DNA of 11,966 nt from assembly GCA_017623955.1 (NCBI GenBank), contig JAGAOA010000054.1:1-11966 (forward strand), read 5' to 3'. The stretch's first letter is position 1. Each line of letters opens with the position of its first letter. This stretch comes from Opitutales bacterium (GTDB taxonomy: Bacteria > Verrucomicrobiota > Verrucomicrobiae > Opitutales > CAG-312). Of this stretch, positions 1 through 7,190 are shown piece after piece. The notes under the pieces are model-generated. The model was not told where the DNA came from and did not search any database. It saw nothing but the letters and a program-made list of their open reading frames with translations. Both the position numbers and the translations under genes were made by a program.

Positions 1-745
1 CTATCATATCCTTTACGAAGAAGGCATTTGTCGACATCATTGGACCCCAACCAGCTTCGTACCAACCGATTGACCCGTCATCAAACTCAACTTGTAACTG
101 ACCATAATTACGTTTGTCTTCGCCAATTTCAGAAGACAATCTAGCCGATATACCGCTTACACGAACAGGTTTTGCTTCTGTCATTTGGCACATAACGTCA
201 ATGTAATGAACACCACAATCAACAATTGGAGTTAGAGCATTGAGCAAGTTTTTATGCGTAGCCCAAGTTTTTTCTGATGATTGTTGATTTAAATTCATAC
301 GCATTACCAATGGCTTACCAAGCGACTTTGCTACTTTTATGAAGTTTTGCCACGATGGATGGTGACGCAAAATGTATCCAACAACAACCTTTTTATTGTT
401 CTTTTTAGCACATTCTGCAACACGACGAGCACCTTCAACTGTTGAAGAAATTGGTTTTTCAACAAAAACATGGCATCCAAATTCAAGAGCTTTTGTTGCA
501 AGTACTTCGTGAGTGTCAGGATATGTACAGATTGCAACGGCATCAGGTTTTACTTCATTGAGTGCTGTATCAAAATCAGAAAAGTGTTTATAATTTCCAT
601 TTACGCTTTTATTGAAAGCATCAACCGCTTCTTTGCGTGCGTCTACAATTCCGCAAAGTTCAAATTCATCAAGTTTATTATATGCTCTAGCATGAGAAGA
701 CCCCATGTTTCCGCATCCGACAACTATTACTTTTACTTTTTTCAT
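1..745 (-). CDS. Gfo/Idh/MocA-family NAD(P)-dependent oxidoreductase (C-terminus beyond the window)
   Basis: The 248 codons present begin at the ATG ending at 745 and stay open to the left edge, so the C-terminus is missing. The start MKKVKVIVVGCGNMGSSHA is a Rossmann fold with the GxGxxG dinucleotide loop at residues 9-14. EKP at 96-98 is the family's conserved cofactor/substrate motif, and DCGVHYID at 176-183 carries the usual catalytic-site histidine. These proteins oxidise, reduce or otherwise rework sugars, inositols or sugar derivatives with NAD(P) in the cytoplasm. The exact substrate cannot be assigned. The start lies 42 bases past the nagB stop on the same strand with no clear Shine-Dalgarno, so it is probably co-transcribed with nagB and may serve amino-sugar or related sugar use. 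The family call is secure; the role in this locus is inferred. Confidence 0.93.
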   Translation of the reverse strand, partial: MKKVKVIVVGCGNMGSSHARAYNKLDEFELCGIVDARKEAVDAFNKSVNGNYKHFSDFDTALNEVKPDAVAICTYPDTHEVLATKALEFGCHVFVEKPISSTVEGARRVAECAKKNNKKVVVGYILRHHPSWQNFIKVAKSLGKPLVMRMNLNQQSSEKTWATHKNLLNALTPIVDCGVHYIDVMCQMTEAKPVRVSGISARLSSEIGEDKRNYGQLQVEFDDGSIGWYEAGWGPMMSTNAFFVKDMI

Positions 746-787
746 ATATTTGTACTTTTGTTAAGGTTTGTTTGTTTTGATTTTAAA

Positions 788-1576
788 TTACTTCCATTTA
801 TTACATTCAGGTTTTCTATCATAAACCCACTTGTAATAATCTTTGAGTTTTAAAAGCGATGCAGCTTGTTCGTCTATTAGTATTTTTGTATGCCTGTGCA
901 TTTGCAATATGCTAGCAGGTATAAAAGCCGACAAAGGTCCTTCTACTGTTTGCGAAATTGCTTCAGCTTTACTTGTGCCAAATGCTAAAAGTAGAACGCT
1001 TGATGCATCCATAACAGTTCCAATACCCATTGTTATTACATGACGCGGAACTTTGCTCTCGTCATTATCAAAGAATCGTGCATTGCTTTGAATTGTATCG
1101 TATGTCAATGTTTTTATGCGTGTACGTGATGCAAACGATGATGTCGGTTCATTAAAGCCTATATGACCATCATTGCCAATACCTACAATCTGCAAATCAA
1201 TTCCACCAGCTTCTTTTATTTTATGCTCATATTCATCGCAGAAGTTGGATACATCTTTAGTCATACCATCTGGAATGTTGATGTTTTCAGGCTTTACGTT
1301 TATATGATTAAACAGATTTTCGTGCATAAAGTAGTAGTACGAGCGAGGGTCCTCTTTAGGTAATCCTATATACTCATCAAGATTGAATGTAGTAACTTGA
1401 GAGAAGTCTAAACCCTCTTCTTTATGCATTCTTATCAATTCTTTATATAAACCTAATGGAGTACTACCAGTTGCTAAGCCTAGTACACAATTAGGTTTAC
1501 GTTTGATCAGATCGGCTATATATTGAGCCGCTTTTTTCGATGCAGATACTGCATCTTGTGAAATTATAACTTCCAT
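788..1576 (-). CDS. nagB: Glucosamine-6-phosphate deaminase NagB
   Basis: This 262-residue protein converts glucosamine-6-phosphate to fructose-6-phosphate plus ammonia, the last committed step of amino-sugar catabolism, in the cytoplasm. Its length and sequence match hexameric E. coli NagB closely. The catalytic set is present: D67 in TFNLDEYIGLPKE, then D136, H138 and E143 in GIGNDGHIGFNEP, equivalent to E. coli D72, D141, H143 and E148. R153 and K155 in SRTRIKTLT match residues that bind the allosteric effector N-acetylglucosamine-6-phosphate in E. coli, so allosteric control may be kept. I chose the ATG at 1576 because MEVIIS aligns with known N-termini and AGAAGAAG lies just upstream. 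The reading frame stays open to 1714, but those 46 extra residues resemble no NagB. A promoter-like pair lies upstream, and the oxidoreductase gene follows 42 bases later. Confidence 0.96.
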   Translation of the reverse strand: MEVIISQDAVSASKKAAQYIADLIKRKPNCVLGLATGSTPLGLYKELIRMHKEEGLDFSQVTTFNLDEYIGLPKEDPRSYYYFMHENLFNHINVKPENINIPDGMTKDVSNFCDEYEHKIKEAGGIDLQIVGIGNDGHIGFNEPTSSFASRTRIKTLTYDTIQSNARFFDNDESKVPRHVITMGIGTVMDASSVLLLAFGTSKAEAISQTVEGPLSAFIPASILQMHRHTKILIDEQAASLLKLKDYYKWVYDRKPECNKWK

Positions 1577-1643
1577 TTTTCTTCTTCTATTATAGGTTTG
1601 CAAGCATTTCTGCCATAGGCACAATGCACAAAGTAAGTTGAAC

Positions 1644-1672
1644 AATCTAGTAATAATTTCTTTGCTAGTCAA
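1644..1672 (-). promoter_or_regulatory. Candidate sigma70-type promoter for nagB
   Basis: On the minus strand TTGACT (1672-1667) and TAGATT (1649-1644) are separated by exactly 17 bases, matching the consensus at 5 of 6 and 4 of 6 positions. Transcription would start near 1637, leaving a leader of about 60 bases before nagB. It lies just downstream of the terminator-like hairpin of the deacetylase gene, where a separate nagB promoter would be expected. Short AT-rich matches arise by chance, so this is a candidate only. Confidence 0.4.
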
Positions 1673-1696
1673 CAACAATTTTGCATTTCTTATGAT

Positions 1697-1727
1697 AGAA
1701 AAAAGCAATATCATGATGATACTGCTT
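1697..1727 (-). terminator. Terminator-like hairpin after the PIG-L gene
   Basis: Bases 1703-1727 form a near-perfect 25-base palindrome (AAGCA-A-TATCAT centred on 1715). Read as minus-strand RNA, the single mismatch becomes a G-U pair, giving an almost unbroken stem of about 11-12 pairs. The stem runs into a U-run ending near 1700. It starts 24 bases past the deacetylase stop codon, the expected place for an intrinsic terminator. The stem is poor in G-C pairs, so it would be moderate in strength. It could also, or instead, be a regulator-binding site upstream of nagB. Confidence 0.5.
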
Positions 1728-1750
1728 TATCAAGAATTGAAAGCTCTTAA

Positions 1751-2614
1751 TTAGAAAATAGATGAAACATTTTCTTGCAGCGACATAAATTTGCCTTTGA
1801 ACATTGGTTTCCAAACACCATTTTCATCTCTTTTTAAAGCATTATATAGAGTTGCGAAATTAAATTTTGGAGCAGATTCGCCTTGTCCACCAACTAGTTC
1901 AGCTCCACGGCGAACGTTATCGCACATCCATGATGGAAGTCGCAAATGATAATCGTTGCGTTCAACTTCTTTAACGTGGCGAGCAAGAGCTTGCATCAGG
2001 CATGCAATGTAATCTTCCGATGCTTCAACCATTAAGTTTGCTTGTTTTATTCCACCCCAATATTCTGTATTAAAGACTATTCCTTGATATTGAGCCTTTT
2101 CAACTGCATCGCTTATCAAATACGATGTTCCGATATGAGTTGCATTCCAATCATCGATATGAGGTACAAAAATGGCATGTGGATTATATTCTTTTAAGAT
2201 AGTAACAATTTCTTCAACGCATGTATTCCAATATTGAAGATCGTTATGTTTAGTTGAAAGACGAATATTGTCGAAACCTTCCTTTGCACAGACCCTCAAA
2301 TCCCAATTTAAGTATTTTAATGCATCCGCAAGTTCATTGCGTCTAGGTTGACGGCGTTCAAGTTTTGAACCTAGCGTTACTGCAACATCAATAATATTTG
2401 CGCCAGCTTCTGCCATCAAGCGTAATGGCAATAGTCCTATAATACATTCGTCATCAGGATGAGGGGCGAATATCAATATATTTTTACCTTTCAATGAGCC
2501 ATTATCATTGATGTTGAGAGTTTCGAAAATACTTTCGTGTGTTCTCAAAGGAAGGTTGTTTGCGTCTTGAAAATTTTTTACTAAAGTTTTTACAAAATCT
2601 GAGTAGTTTTTCAT
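1751..2614 (-). CDS. PIG-L/LmbE-family deacetylase
   Basis: This 287-residue protein belongs to the zinc-dependent PIG-L/LmbE family, which removes acetyl groups from N-acetylglucosamine-type substrates. Examples are MshB of mycothiol synthesis, BshB of bacillithiol synthesis and chitooligosaccharide deacetylases. The diagnostic motif is FAPHPDDE at residues 49-56, where H52 and D55 are expected zinc ligands and D54 the catalytic base. VPHIDDWNATH at 150-160 supplies H160 as the likely third ligand. There is no signal peptide, so it should be cytoplasmic. It lies directly upstream of nagB and divergent from an MFS transporter, which suggests deacetylation of an imported N-acetylated sugar before deamination. 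In Bacteroides-type genomes I recall NagB-like and PIG-L domains fused in one protein, which supports a functional link. The start at 2614 has little Shine-Dalgarno. The exact substrate is not known. Confidence 0.9.
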   Translation of the reverse strand: MKNYSDFVKTLVKNFQDANNLPLRTHESIFETLNINDNGSLKGKNILIFAPHPDDECIIGLLPLRLMAEAGANIIDVAVTLGSKLERRQPRRNELADALKYLNWDLRVCAKEGFDNIRLSTKHNDLQYWNTCVEEIVTILKEYNPHAIFVPHIDDWNATHIGTSYLISDAVEKAQYQGIVFNTEYWGGIKQANLMVEASEDYIACLMQALARHVKEVERNDYHLRLPSWMCDNVRRGAELVGGQGESAPKFNFATLYNALKRDENGVWKPMFKGKFMSLQENVSSIF

Positions 2615-2636
2615 ATATTATAGAAATAGTCTTTGG

Positions 2637-2665
2637 ATTTTGTGCCTACAAATAGTTTGTGTCAA
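2637..2665 (-). promoter_or_regulatory. Candidate sigma70-type promoter for the PIG-L deacetylase gene
   Basis: Read on the minus strand, a perfect -35 box TTGACA (2665-2660) is followed after exactly 17 bases by CAAAAT (2642-2637), a 4 of 6 match to the -10 consensus. Transcription would start near 2630, about 16 bases before the start codon. The -35 box sits 3 bases from the inverted repeat at 2669-2699, so a protein bound there could control this promoter. Confidence 0.45.
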
Positions 2666-2668
2666 TTT

Positions 2669-2699
2669 AAAATCTTTCAAAAAAACATTGAAAGATTTT
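2669..2699. repeat. Perfect 12-bp inverted repeat between divergent genes (operator or leader hairpin)
   Basis: AAAATCTTTCAA (2669-2680) and TTGAAAGATTTT (2688-2699) are exact reverse complements separated by 7 bases. The element lies between the divergent deacetylase and MFS genes, 60 bases before the MFS start. It cannot be an ordinary terminator, since neither gene ends here. It may be an operator shared by both genes. If the MFS transcript starts upstream of it, it could instead be an attenuator hairpin, because five Ts close its right side. No regulator gene is visible in the window. Confidence 0.55.
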
Positions 2700-2743
2700 T
2701 ATTAATAATTAAACATCTAGTTTAGTTTTAACATTAAAATTTT

Positions 2744-2750
2744 AAAGGAG
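2744..2750 (+). promoter_or_regulatory. Strong Shine-Dalgarno of the MFS gene
   Basis: AAAGGAG lies 9 bases before the ATG at 2760 and is the only near-consensus ribosome-binding site in the window. It supports that start, or the ATG two codons later at 2766. Most other genes here have weak or no visible Shine-Dalgarno. Confidence 0.75.
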
Positions 2751-2759
2751 TTATATTAT

Positions 2760-4001
2760 ATGAATATGTCTTTACGCTTAAAACTAAGTGCTATGATGTT
2801 TTTACAATTTATGCTTTGTGCAGTGTTCTTTCCACAGCTTGCAGCATATTTGACAAACATTAAGGTAGATGGATTTATGTTCTCAACAATATTGGCAACT
2901 ATGGCATGGGGTGCATTATTGTCACCTATAATTGGTATGCTAGCAGATAGGGTTATGAATGCTGAAAAGGTTTTGTGTTTATTAAATGTATTTGTTGCAA
3001 TAATGTTATTTTTTGCAGGAACTACACAAAATCATACTTTGTTATTTATATATTTGTTGTTAGCAATGGCGGCTTATATGCCAACATGGGGGTTGACATC
3101 TTCTATTGCAATGACAAATAGCACTCCTGAAGCATTTCCTGGAATTCGTGTATTTGGTTCTATTGGTTGGGTATGTGCTGCAGTTTTTGCTTTATGCGGA
3201 AAGCATATTTTCGATACGGATATTGATGGAACAAATATTCCTCTTTATTGTGCATCGTCTGTTGCGATTGTAGCTGCAGTTGTTGCGATAGTTCTTCCTA
3301 AAACTCCTCCAGCCGCAAAGGGAGAACCTATGTCGATTATAGATGCTCTTGGTTTGCGTGCATTTTCGATGTTTAAAGATAAGAATAATGCAATTTGCAT
3401 TTTGTGTTCATGTGCATGGATGTTTGCTTTTGTAATTTATTGGTTGTTCTTTTCTAAGTTCTTATCAGAAGGAATGGGCGTAAAAGACATCACACTTACT
3501 ATGAGTATTGGTCAAATTTCTGAAATGGCATTCTTAGTTGTATTGCCATTGGCTATAAAATTTATTGGTTTGAAATGGACAATGGGATTAGGTCTTGCTG
3601 CTATGGTTTTGCGTTATGTTTTGTGTGCGTATGCTCCAGAACAAGCAGGTTTAGACATTATAGCTATTGCTATACATGGTGTTATTTTTGGTTTCTTTTT
3701 TGTTGCAGCCCAAATGTATATTGCAAAGAAAGCTCCAACTGAAATTCAAAATCAAGCACAAGGATTGTTCTTTTGTATGGTGATGGGTGTATCTCAAATT
3801 TTCGGTGCATACTTTACTGGTTGGTTGTTGGGCGAATTTACACAAGATGCGGGATCCGCAGTTGTTGAAGCTGTAAAGAATACGTCGGCTAATGTATCAT
3901 TAATTGATTGGAAGGGATTATTCTTCTGCGAAGCTGCAATATCTCTAGTTATATTTGTAGTCTTTGCAATATTCTTTAAAGATGATACTTCAAAGAATTA
4001 A
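2760..4001 (+). CDS. MFS transporter, nucleoside/sugar:H+ symporter (NupG/LacY-like) type
   Basis: This 413-residue protein is almost entirely hydrophobic, with about 12 predicted membrane helices, the size usual for the major facilitator superfamily. The loop GMLADRV at 59-65 is the conserved motif between helices 2 and 3. IRVFGSIGWV at 129-138 matches the R-x-(W/F)-G-S/T-I-G-W signature of the NupG/LacY-like nucleoside and oligosaccharide proton symporters. It should sit in the inner membrane and couple substrate entry to protons. It diverges from the PIG-L deacetylase and nagB, so an amino sugar, its N-acetyl form or a nucleoside-like compound is a reasonable cargo guess, though sequence alone does not decide it. 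Translation is probably efficient, given AAAGGAG 9 bases upstream. A strong terminator follows 20 bases after the stop. The family call is firm; the substrate is unknown. Confidence 0.88.
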   Translation: MNMSLRLKLSAMMFLQFMLCAVFFPQLAAYLTNIKVDGFMFSTILATMAWGALLSPIIGMLADRVMNAEKVLCLLNVFVAIMLFFAGTTQNHTLLFIYLLLAMAAYMPTWGLTSSIAMTNSTPEAFPGIRVFGSIGWVCAAVFALCGKHIFDTDIDGTNIPLYCASSVAIVAAVVAIVLPKTPPAAKGEPMSIIDALGLRAFSMFKDKNNAICILCSCAWMFAFVIYWLFFSKFLSEGMGVKDITLTMSIGQISEMAFLVVLPLAIKFIGLKWTMGLGLAAMVLRYVLCAYAPEQAGLDIIAIAIHGVIFGFFFVAAQMYIAKKAPTEIQNQAQGLFFCMVMGVSQIFGAYFTGWLLGEFTQDAGSAVVEAVKNTSANVSLIDWKGLFFCEAAISLVIFVVFAIFFKDDTSKN

Positions 4002-4020
4002 TAAAACTTTTTCAAAGACG

Positions 4021-4050
4021 AAAAAACTCGCATTAATGCGAGTTTTTTTT
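4021..4050. terminator. Bidirectional rho-independent terminator
   Basis: ACTCGCATTAATGCGAGT is a perfect palindrome flanked by six As on the left and eight Ts on the right. It gives a G-C-containing hairpin with a U-run on both strands. It lies between the converging MFS gene (stop at 4001) and addA (stop at 4053), ends both transcripts and is the clearest terminator in the window. Confidence 0.93.
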
Positions 4051-4052
4051 GT

Positions 4053-7000
4053 TTAAACTTTTGCAACTTTTCCATCAAAATATCCTACAATAAAACACGT
4101 TATATTTTCTAGTGGGACATTGAATATGTCTGAAACCGCGAGCTTATATTGAGATAGCTGCGACGAATATTTTTGAATATTTATAGTATTAGGCTTGTAA
4201 TCAATTACAAATACTTTTTCAAAATTAGGACCATTCTTAATAGCGACAACTCTATCTATTGTTCCCACAATTTGTTTGTCATTTTCGATGCGAGAAAATG
4301 GTAATTCATTAGCTTCAAAAGAGTTTTCTACGTCAAAGAACTTTCTAAAATCATTGTTTGCTAATAGTGTAGAAATTCCTTTTTGTAATTTTGAGTTATC
4401 AATAAAGTCGGATATTAAATCGTTTGTATTTGTGTTTTTAAGCGAGGTTAATTTTTCAAAAAAATTATGAATTTTTGTGCCTAATTCAGCTTGAATTTTG
4501 TCCTCATTTTTTGGAAAGTTTGTCGAAGAAGGCGCGAAACTTTCAATATCAGATACATAAGTTATATCGCTTATATTTTCTGGAAACCTTTGAGTTGATA
4601 CTTCTTGTTTTAGCTTTAAATTCTCAAACCAATTAGTTTCACCAATGTCTAATAACCCTCCATTTGCAAGAATTTCTTTGTATAAATTTTTTGCATCTTT
4701 AGGAGTCGTAAATGTTTTAAATTGAGGTTCAAAAGCTTCTAATAAAAGGCGTTGAAATGGAATATCGCTTTCTGGATTAGAAGTGAAAGCACTTTCTGCA
4801 AATTTTGGAGTTAATATGTACAATGCGTGTTCAGGTCGAGTTGCGGCTACATATATTTTGCAGATTGTTTCAAAGCTTTCTGATGTTTTATTAGCCATAT
4901 ATGCTTTATAAAGTGTATCATTCATCATAGCAAGAGTACTTGATGGAGACATCATTATGGCATTGCCGATATTTTGAATTGTCTGACGTGGGCGTATCTC
5001 GATTTTTGTTGGCATAATTACCATTCCGAACGCCAATCCTTTTGATTTATGGATTGTCATAACCTGAATAACGCTCTTGCTAGACGTTGTATTAACTTTT
5101 CGAGTATTAATAAATTCGACAGCTTCATCTATTGAAAAAATTCCATTATTATCAAGTTGCGTGCAAGCGTCATTCAACCATTTAAATTCGATTGCATTTT
5201 TTAACTTTGGAAATTTTTTCAACATAAAGTTTTTGTACTGTTGAGCAAAGCTCTTAAAGCCATCTGTAAATAATTTAAGTGTCGTTTTTTCTATAAATTC
5301 GTTTGAGAAATTGTCGGTAAAATCCGATACATTCGCAAGTTCGCAATAAGCATTTGAGGCGTTGTTCAAAGGATGAATAAGTCTACGTAATATCGCTGAA
5401 AATAGCGATACAATAGGGCGGTCTCGAGATATTTGTACCGCAAGTTCTCCCGATGCGTTGTAGCCATTTTCTTTAAGGAAATCTACTATTGTATTTGCTT
5501 GTGAATTTTTTGCTACAAGGATTGCACAAGTTATTCCACGTTTAAGAGGTTCTGTTTCTTGTAGTATTGATAATATTTCTTTGCAAATTTCAGTAGTGTC
5601 ATCATCACTATTTCTAGAAGCTTCGTAAAATTGTAGTCTTGCGTAAGATGGTTGTTTGGGTTTGTAGCCCAACGATTCAGCCGATACGTGTTCTTGAAAT
5701 TCGCTTGAAAAAATCTTTGCCGAGTCGTTGTTGAAATCTCTAGCCAACATTTTATTGTTGCCGAAAATTCTATTGACGGCATCTATAACAAACTCTCCAG
5801 AACGCCACGAAACAGTCAGAGGTTTTGATTTAGATATGAGTTGTGCGTTTTTATTATAGTAGTCAGAAATCCCATTAAATAGAGCAGGGGTAGCTCCTCG
5901 CCATGAATATATAGATTGTTTTATGTCTCCAACGTAGTAGAAACTTTTATCTGGTGAAAGTATTGCTTCTTCTGCCAAATTGCGCAAAACATTCCATTGA
6001 ATTATTGAAGTATCTTGAAATTCATCAAAAAGCCAGTGGTTAAATTTTGCGTCTAATTTGTATTCTATGAGTTGTTTTTCTGTTTCGCGTTCTGGATCAG
6101 ATAAAATAAACGGCATATCAGAGAATGTAATATTTCCACGAGAGCGTACAGCTTCTTCATATTCATCCTCAAACAATGATGCTATTTTAGCAACAGCTTT
6201 TGTTGCTTGGCATAGACGATTGAAATGTTCTGTAAATATAACATCTAACATTTCATCGATTTGTTTTGCGCAAGAAATTGGAATTGATTTTTTCGAGTAT
6301 GGAATAGTTGTTATTTGTTTTAATTTTCCTTCTCGTTTTGCTTGTAATACGTATGAAACAACAGAACTTGTTACACTTTTTAAATTCGAGTTTATGGGTT
6401 CTTTTAGGAAGTCTAATAGTTTTGCGAATTCTTTTTGCGTAGTTAATTCACGTTCGACAATCTCAAAATTACTTGCGTAAGTTTTTTCATCAAATGTGGT
6501 ATGTTCGTATTTTATTCCAGATTTTTCTGCATTGCCCCACAAAGAAATATCCCTATTTTGCAGATATTTTTCATGAGCAATTTCAACTGCATTTTCAATT
6601 ACGTCTCTATATTGTTTTTGTTCCTTCCCGAATGCAGCTTTCTTTACTAATTCAGCAAATGCTCGCATTTCTTCTTCTGAAAGAGCATTGTGTTCCAGCA
6701 TTTTAGCAATACTTTCAAGCATAAATTGTTGGGCTTGGAATCCCTCTTCATCTGCAATTGAAACAGGAGCAAAGATTTTAAGAGTGTTTGAGTTTTGCTT
6801 TATGATTGTAGAAAAGAAAGAGTCTATTGTACTTAAATGTAAGCGATTTATATCTCTAGCACACAGCTTCAATACTTTTGCAAATGTATCTCTTGTTGGA
6901 CGCATTTCTCCCGACAGCATAGGTAATACTTCGCTAGTTGCGTCGGCTAAGGCGTTTGCTTGTTTTTCAGATAAAACAGCGTCGGCAAGACGAGTCAAAA

Positions 7001-7190
7001 TTTTCGATAAAAATTCTCCTGCTGCTTTTTTTGTAAAAGTTAGAGCAATAATAGAGAATGGATTAAAATTTTCATCTTTGCTTTTTACACATGCTAATGC
7101 TATGAAACGCGTAGTTAAAGAGAAAGTCTTTCCCGAACCAGCCGATGCTGAAACTTTTTCATTTGAAAAATATTGATTTGATTTTGTCAT
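4053..7190 (-). CDS. addA: AddA-like helicase-nuclease (UvrD/RecB family)
   Basis: This is the motor subunit of an AddAB/RecBCD-type enzyme that unwinds and trims double-strand DNA ends for RecA-dependent repair. From the ATG at 7190 it has 1045 residues. Superfamily 1A helicase motifs appear in order: Walker A ASAGSGKT 15-22, Ia ALTFTKKAAGEF 49-60, Walker B DEFQDT 389-394, III GDIKQSIYSWRG 421-432, IV SWRS 461-464, V VMTIHKSKGL 710-719 and VI YVAATRPE 780-787. The C-terminal RecB-type nuclease is intact: GTKIH 904-908, GTIDRV 976-981, VIDYKP 995-1000 and Q1011/Y1015. The frame is open to an ATG at 7244, but I prefer 7190. It overlaps the addB stop as ATGA, the usual sign of translational coupling, and removes 18 residues lying ahead of the conserved domain. 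Gene naming is by architecture and pairing. Confidence 0.93.
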   Translation of the reverse strand: MTKSNQYFSNEKVSASAGSGKTFSLTTRFIALACVKSKDENFNPFSIIALTFTKKAAGEFLSKILTRLADAVLSEKQANALADATSEVLPMLSGEMRPTRDTFAKVLKLCARDINRLHLSTIDSFFSTIIKQNSNTLKIFAPVSIADEEGFQAQQFMLESIAKMLEHNALSEEEMRAFAELVKKAAFGKEQKQYRDVIENAVEIAHEKYLQNRDISLWGNAEKSGIKYEHTTFDEKTYASNFEIVERELTTQKEFAKLLDFLKEPINSNLKSVTSSVVSYVLQAKREGKLKQITTIPYSKKSIPISCAKQIDEMLDVIFTEHFNRLCQATKAVAKIASLFEDEYEEAVRSRGNITFSDMPFILSDPERETEKQLIEYKLDAKFNHWLFDEFQDTSIIQWNVLRNLAEEAILSPDKSFYYVGDIKQSIYSWRGATPALFNGISDYYNKNAQLISKSKPLTVSWRSGEFVIDAVNRIFGNNKMLARDFNNDSAKIFSSEFQEHVSAESLGYKPKQPSYARLQFYEASRNSDDDTTEICKEILSILQETEPLKRGITCAILVAKNSQANTIVDFLKENGYNASGELAVQISRDRPIVSLFSAILRRLIHPLNNASNAYCELANVSDFTDNFSNEFIEKTTLKLFTDGFKSFAQQYKNFMLKKFPKLKNAIEFKWLNDACTQLDNNGIFSIDEAVEFINTRKVNTTSSKSVIQVMTIHKSKGLAFGMVIMPTKIEIRPRQTIQNIGNAIMMSPSSTLAMMNDTLYKAYMANKTSESFETICKIYVAATRPEHALYILTPKFAESAFTSNPESDIPFQRLLLEAFEPQFKTFTTPKDAKNLYKEILANGGLLDIGETNWFENLKLKQEVSTQRFPENISDITYVSDIESFAPSSTNFPKNEDKIQAELGTKIHNFFEKLTSLKNTNTNDLISDFIDNSKLQKGISTLLANNDFRKFFDVENSFEANELPFSRIENDKQIVGTIDRVVAIKNGPNFEKVFVIDYKPNTINIQKYSSQLSQYKLAVSDIFNVPLENITCFIVGYFDGKVAKV

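Noticed and set aside
470..853. 127-codon plus-strand reading frame
   Set aside because: It is antisense to the Gfo/Idh gene and the nagB end, has a biased phenylalanine/isoleucine-rich composition, and resembles no protein I know.
1577..1714. Upstream in-frame extension of nagB to an ATG at 1714 (46 extra residues)
   Set aside because: The extra residues resemble no NagB N-terminus, the ATG at 1714 lies inside the terminator-like hairpin, and a purine-rich ribosome site precedes the ATG at 1576.
6688..7176. 162-codon plus-strand reading frame and similar ones at 6058-6480 and 9241-9605
   Set aside because: They are antisense shadows of addA and addB, whose motifs are unmistakable on the minus strand.
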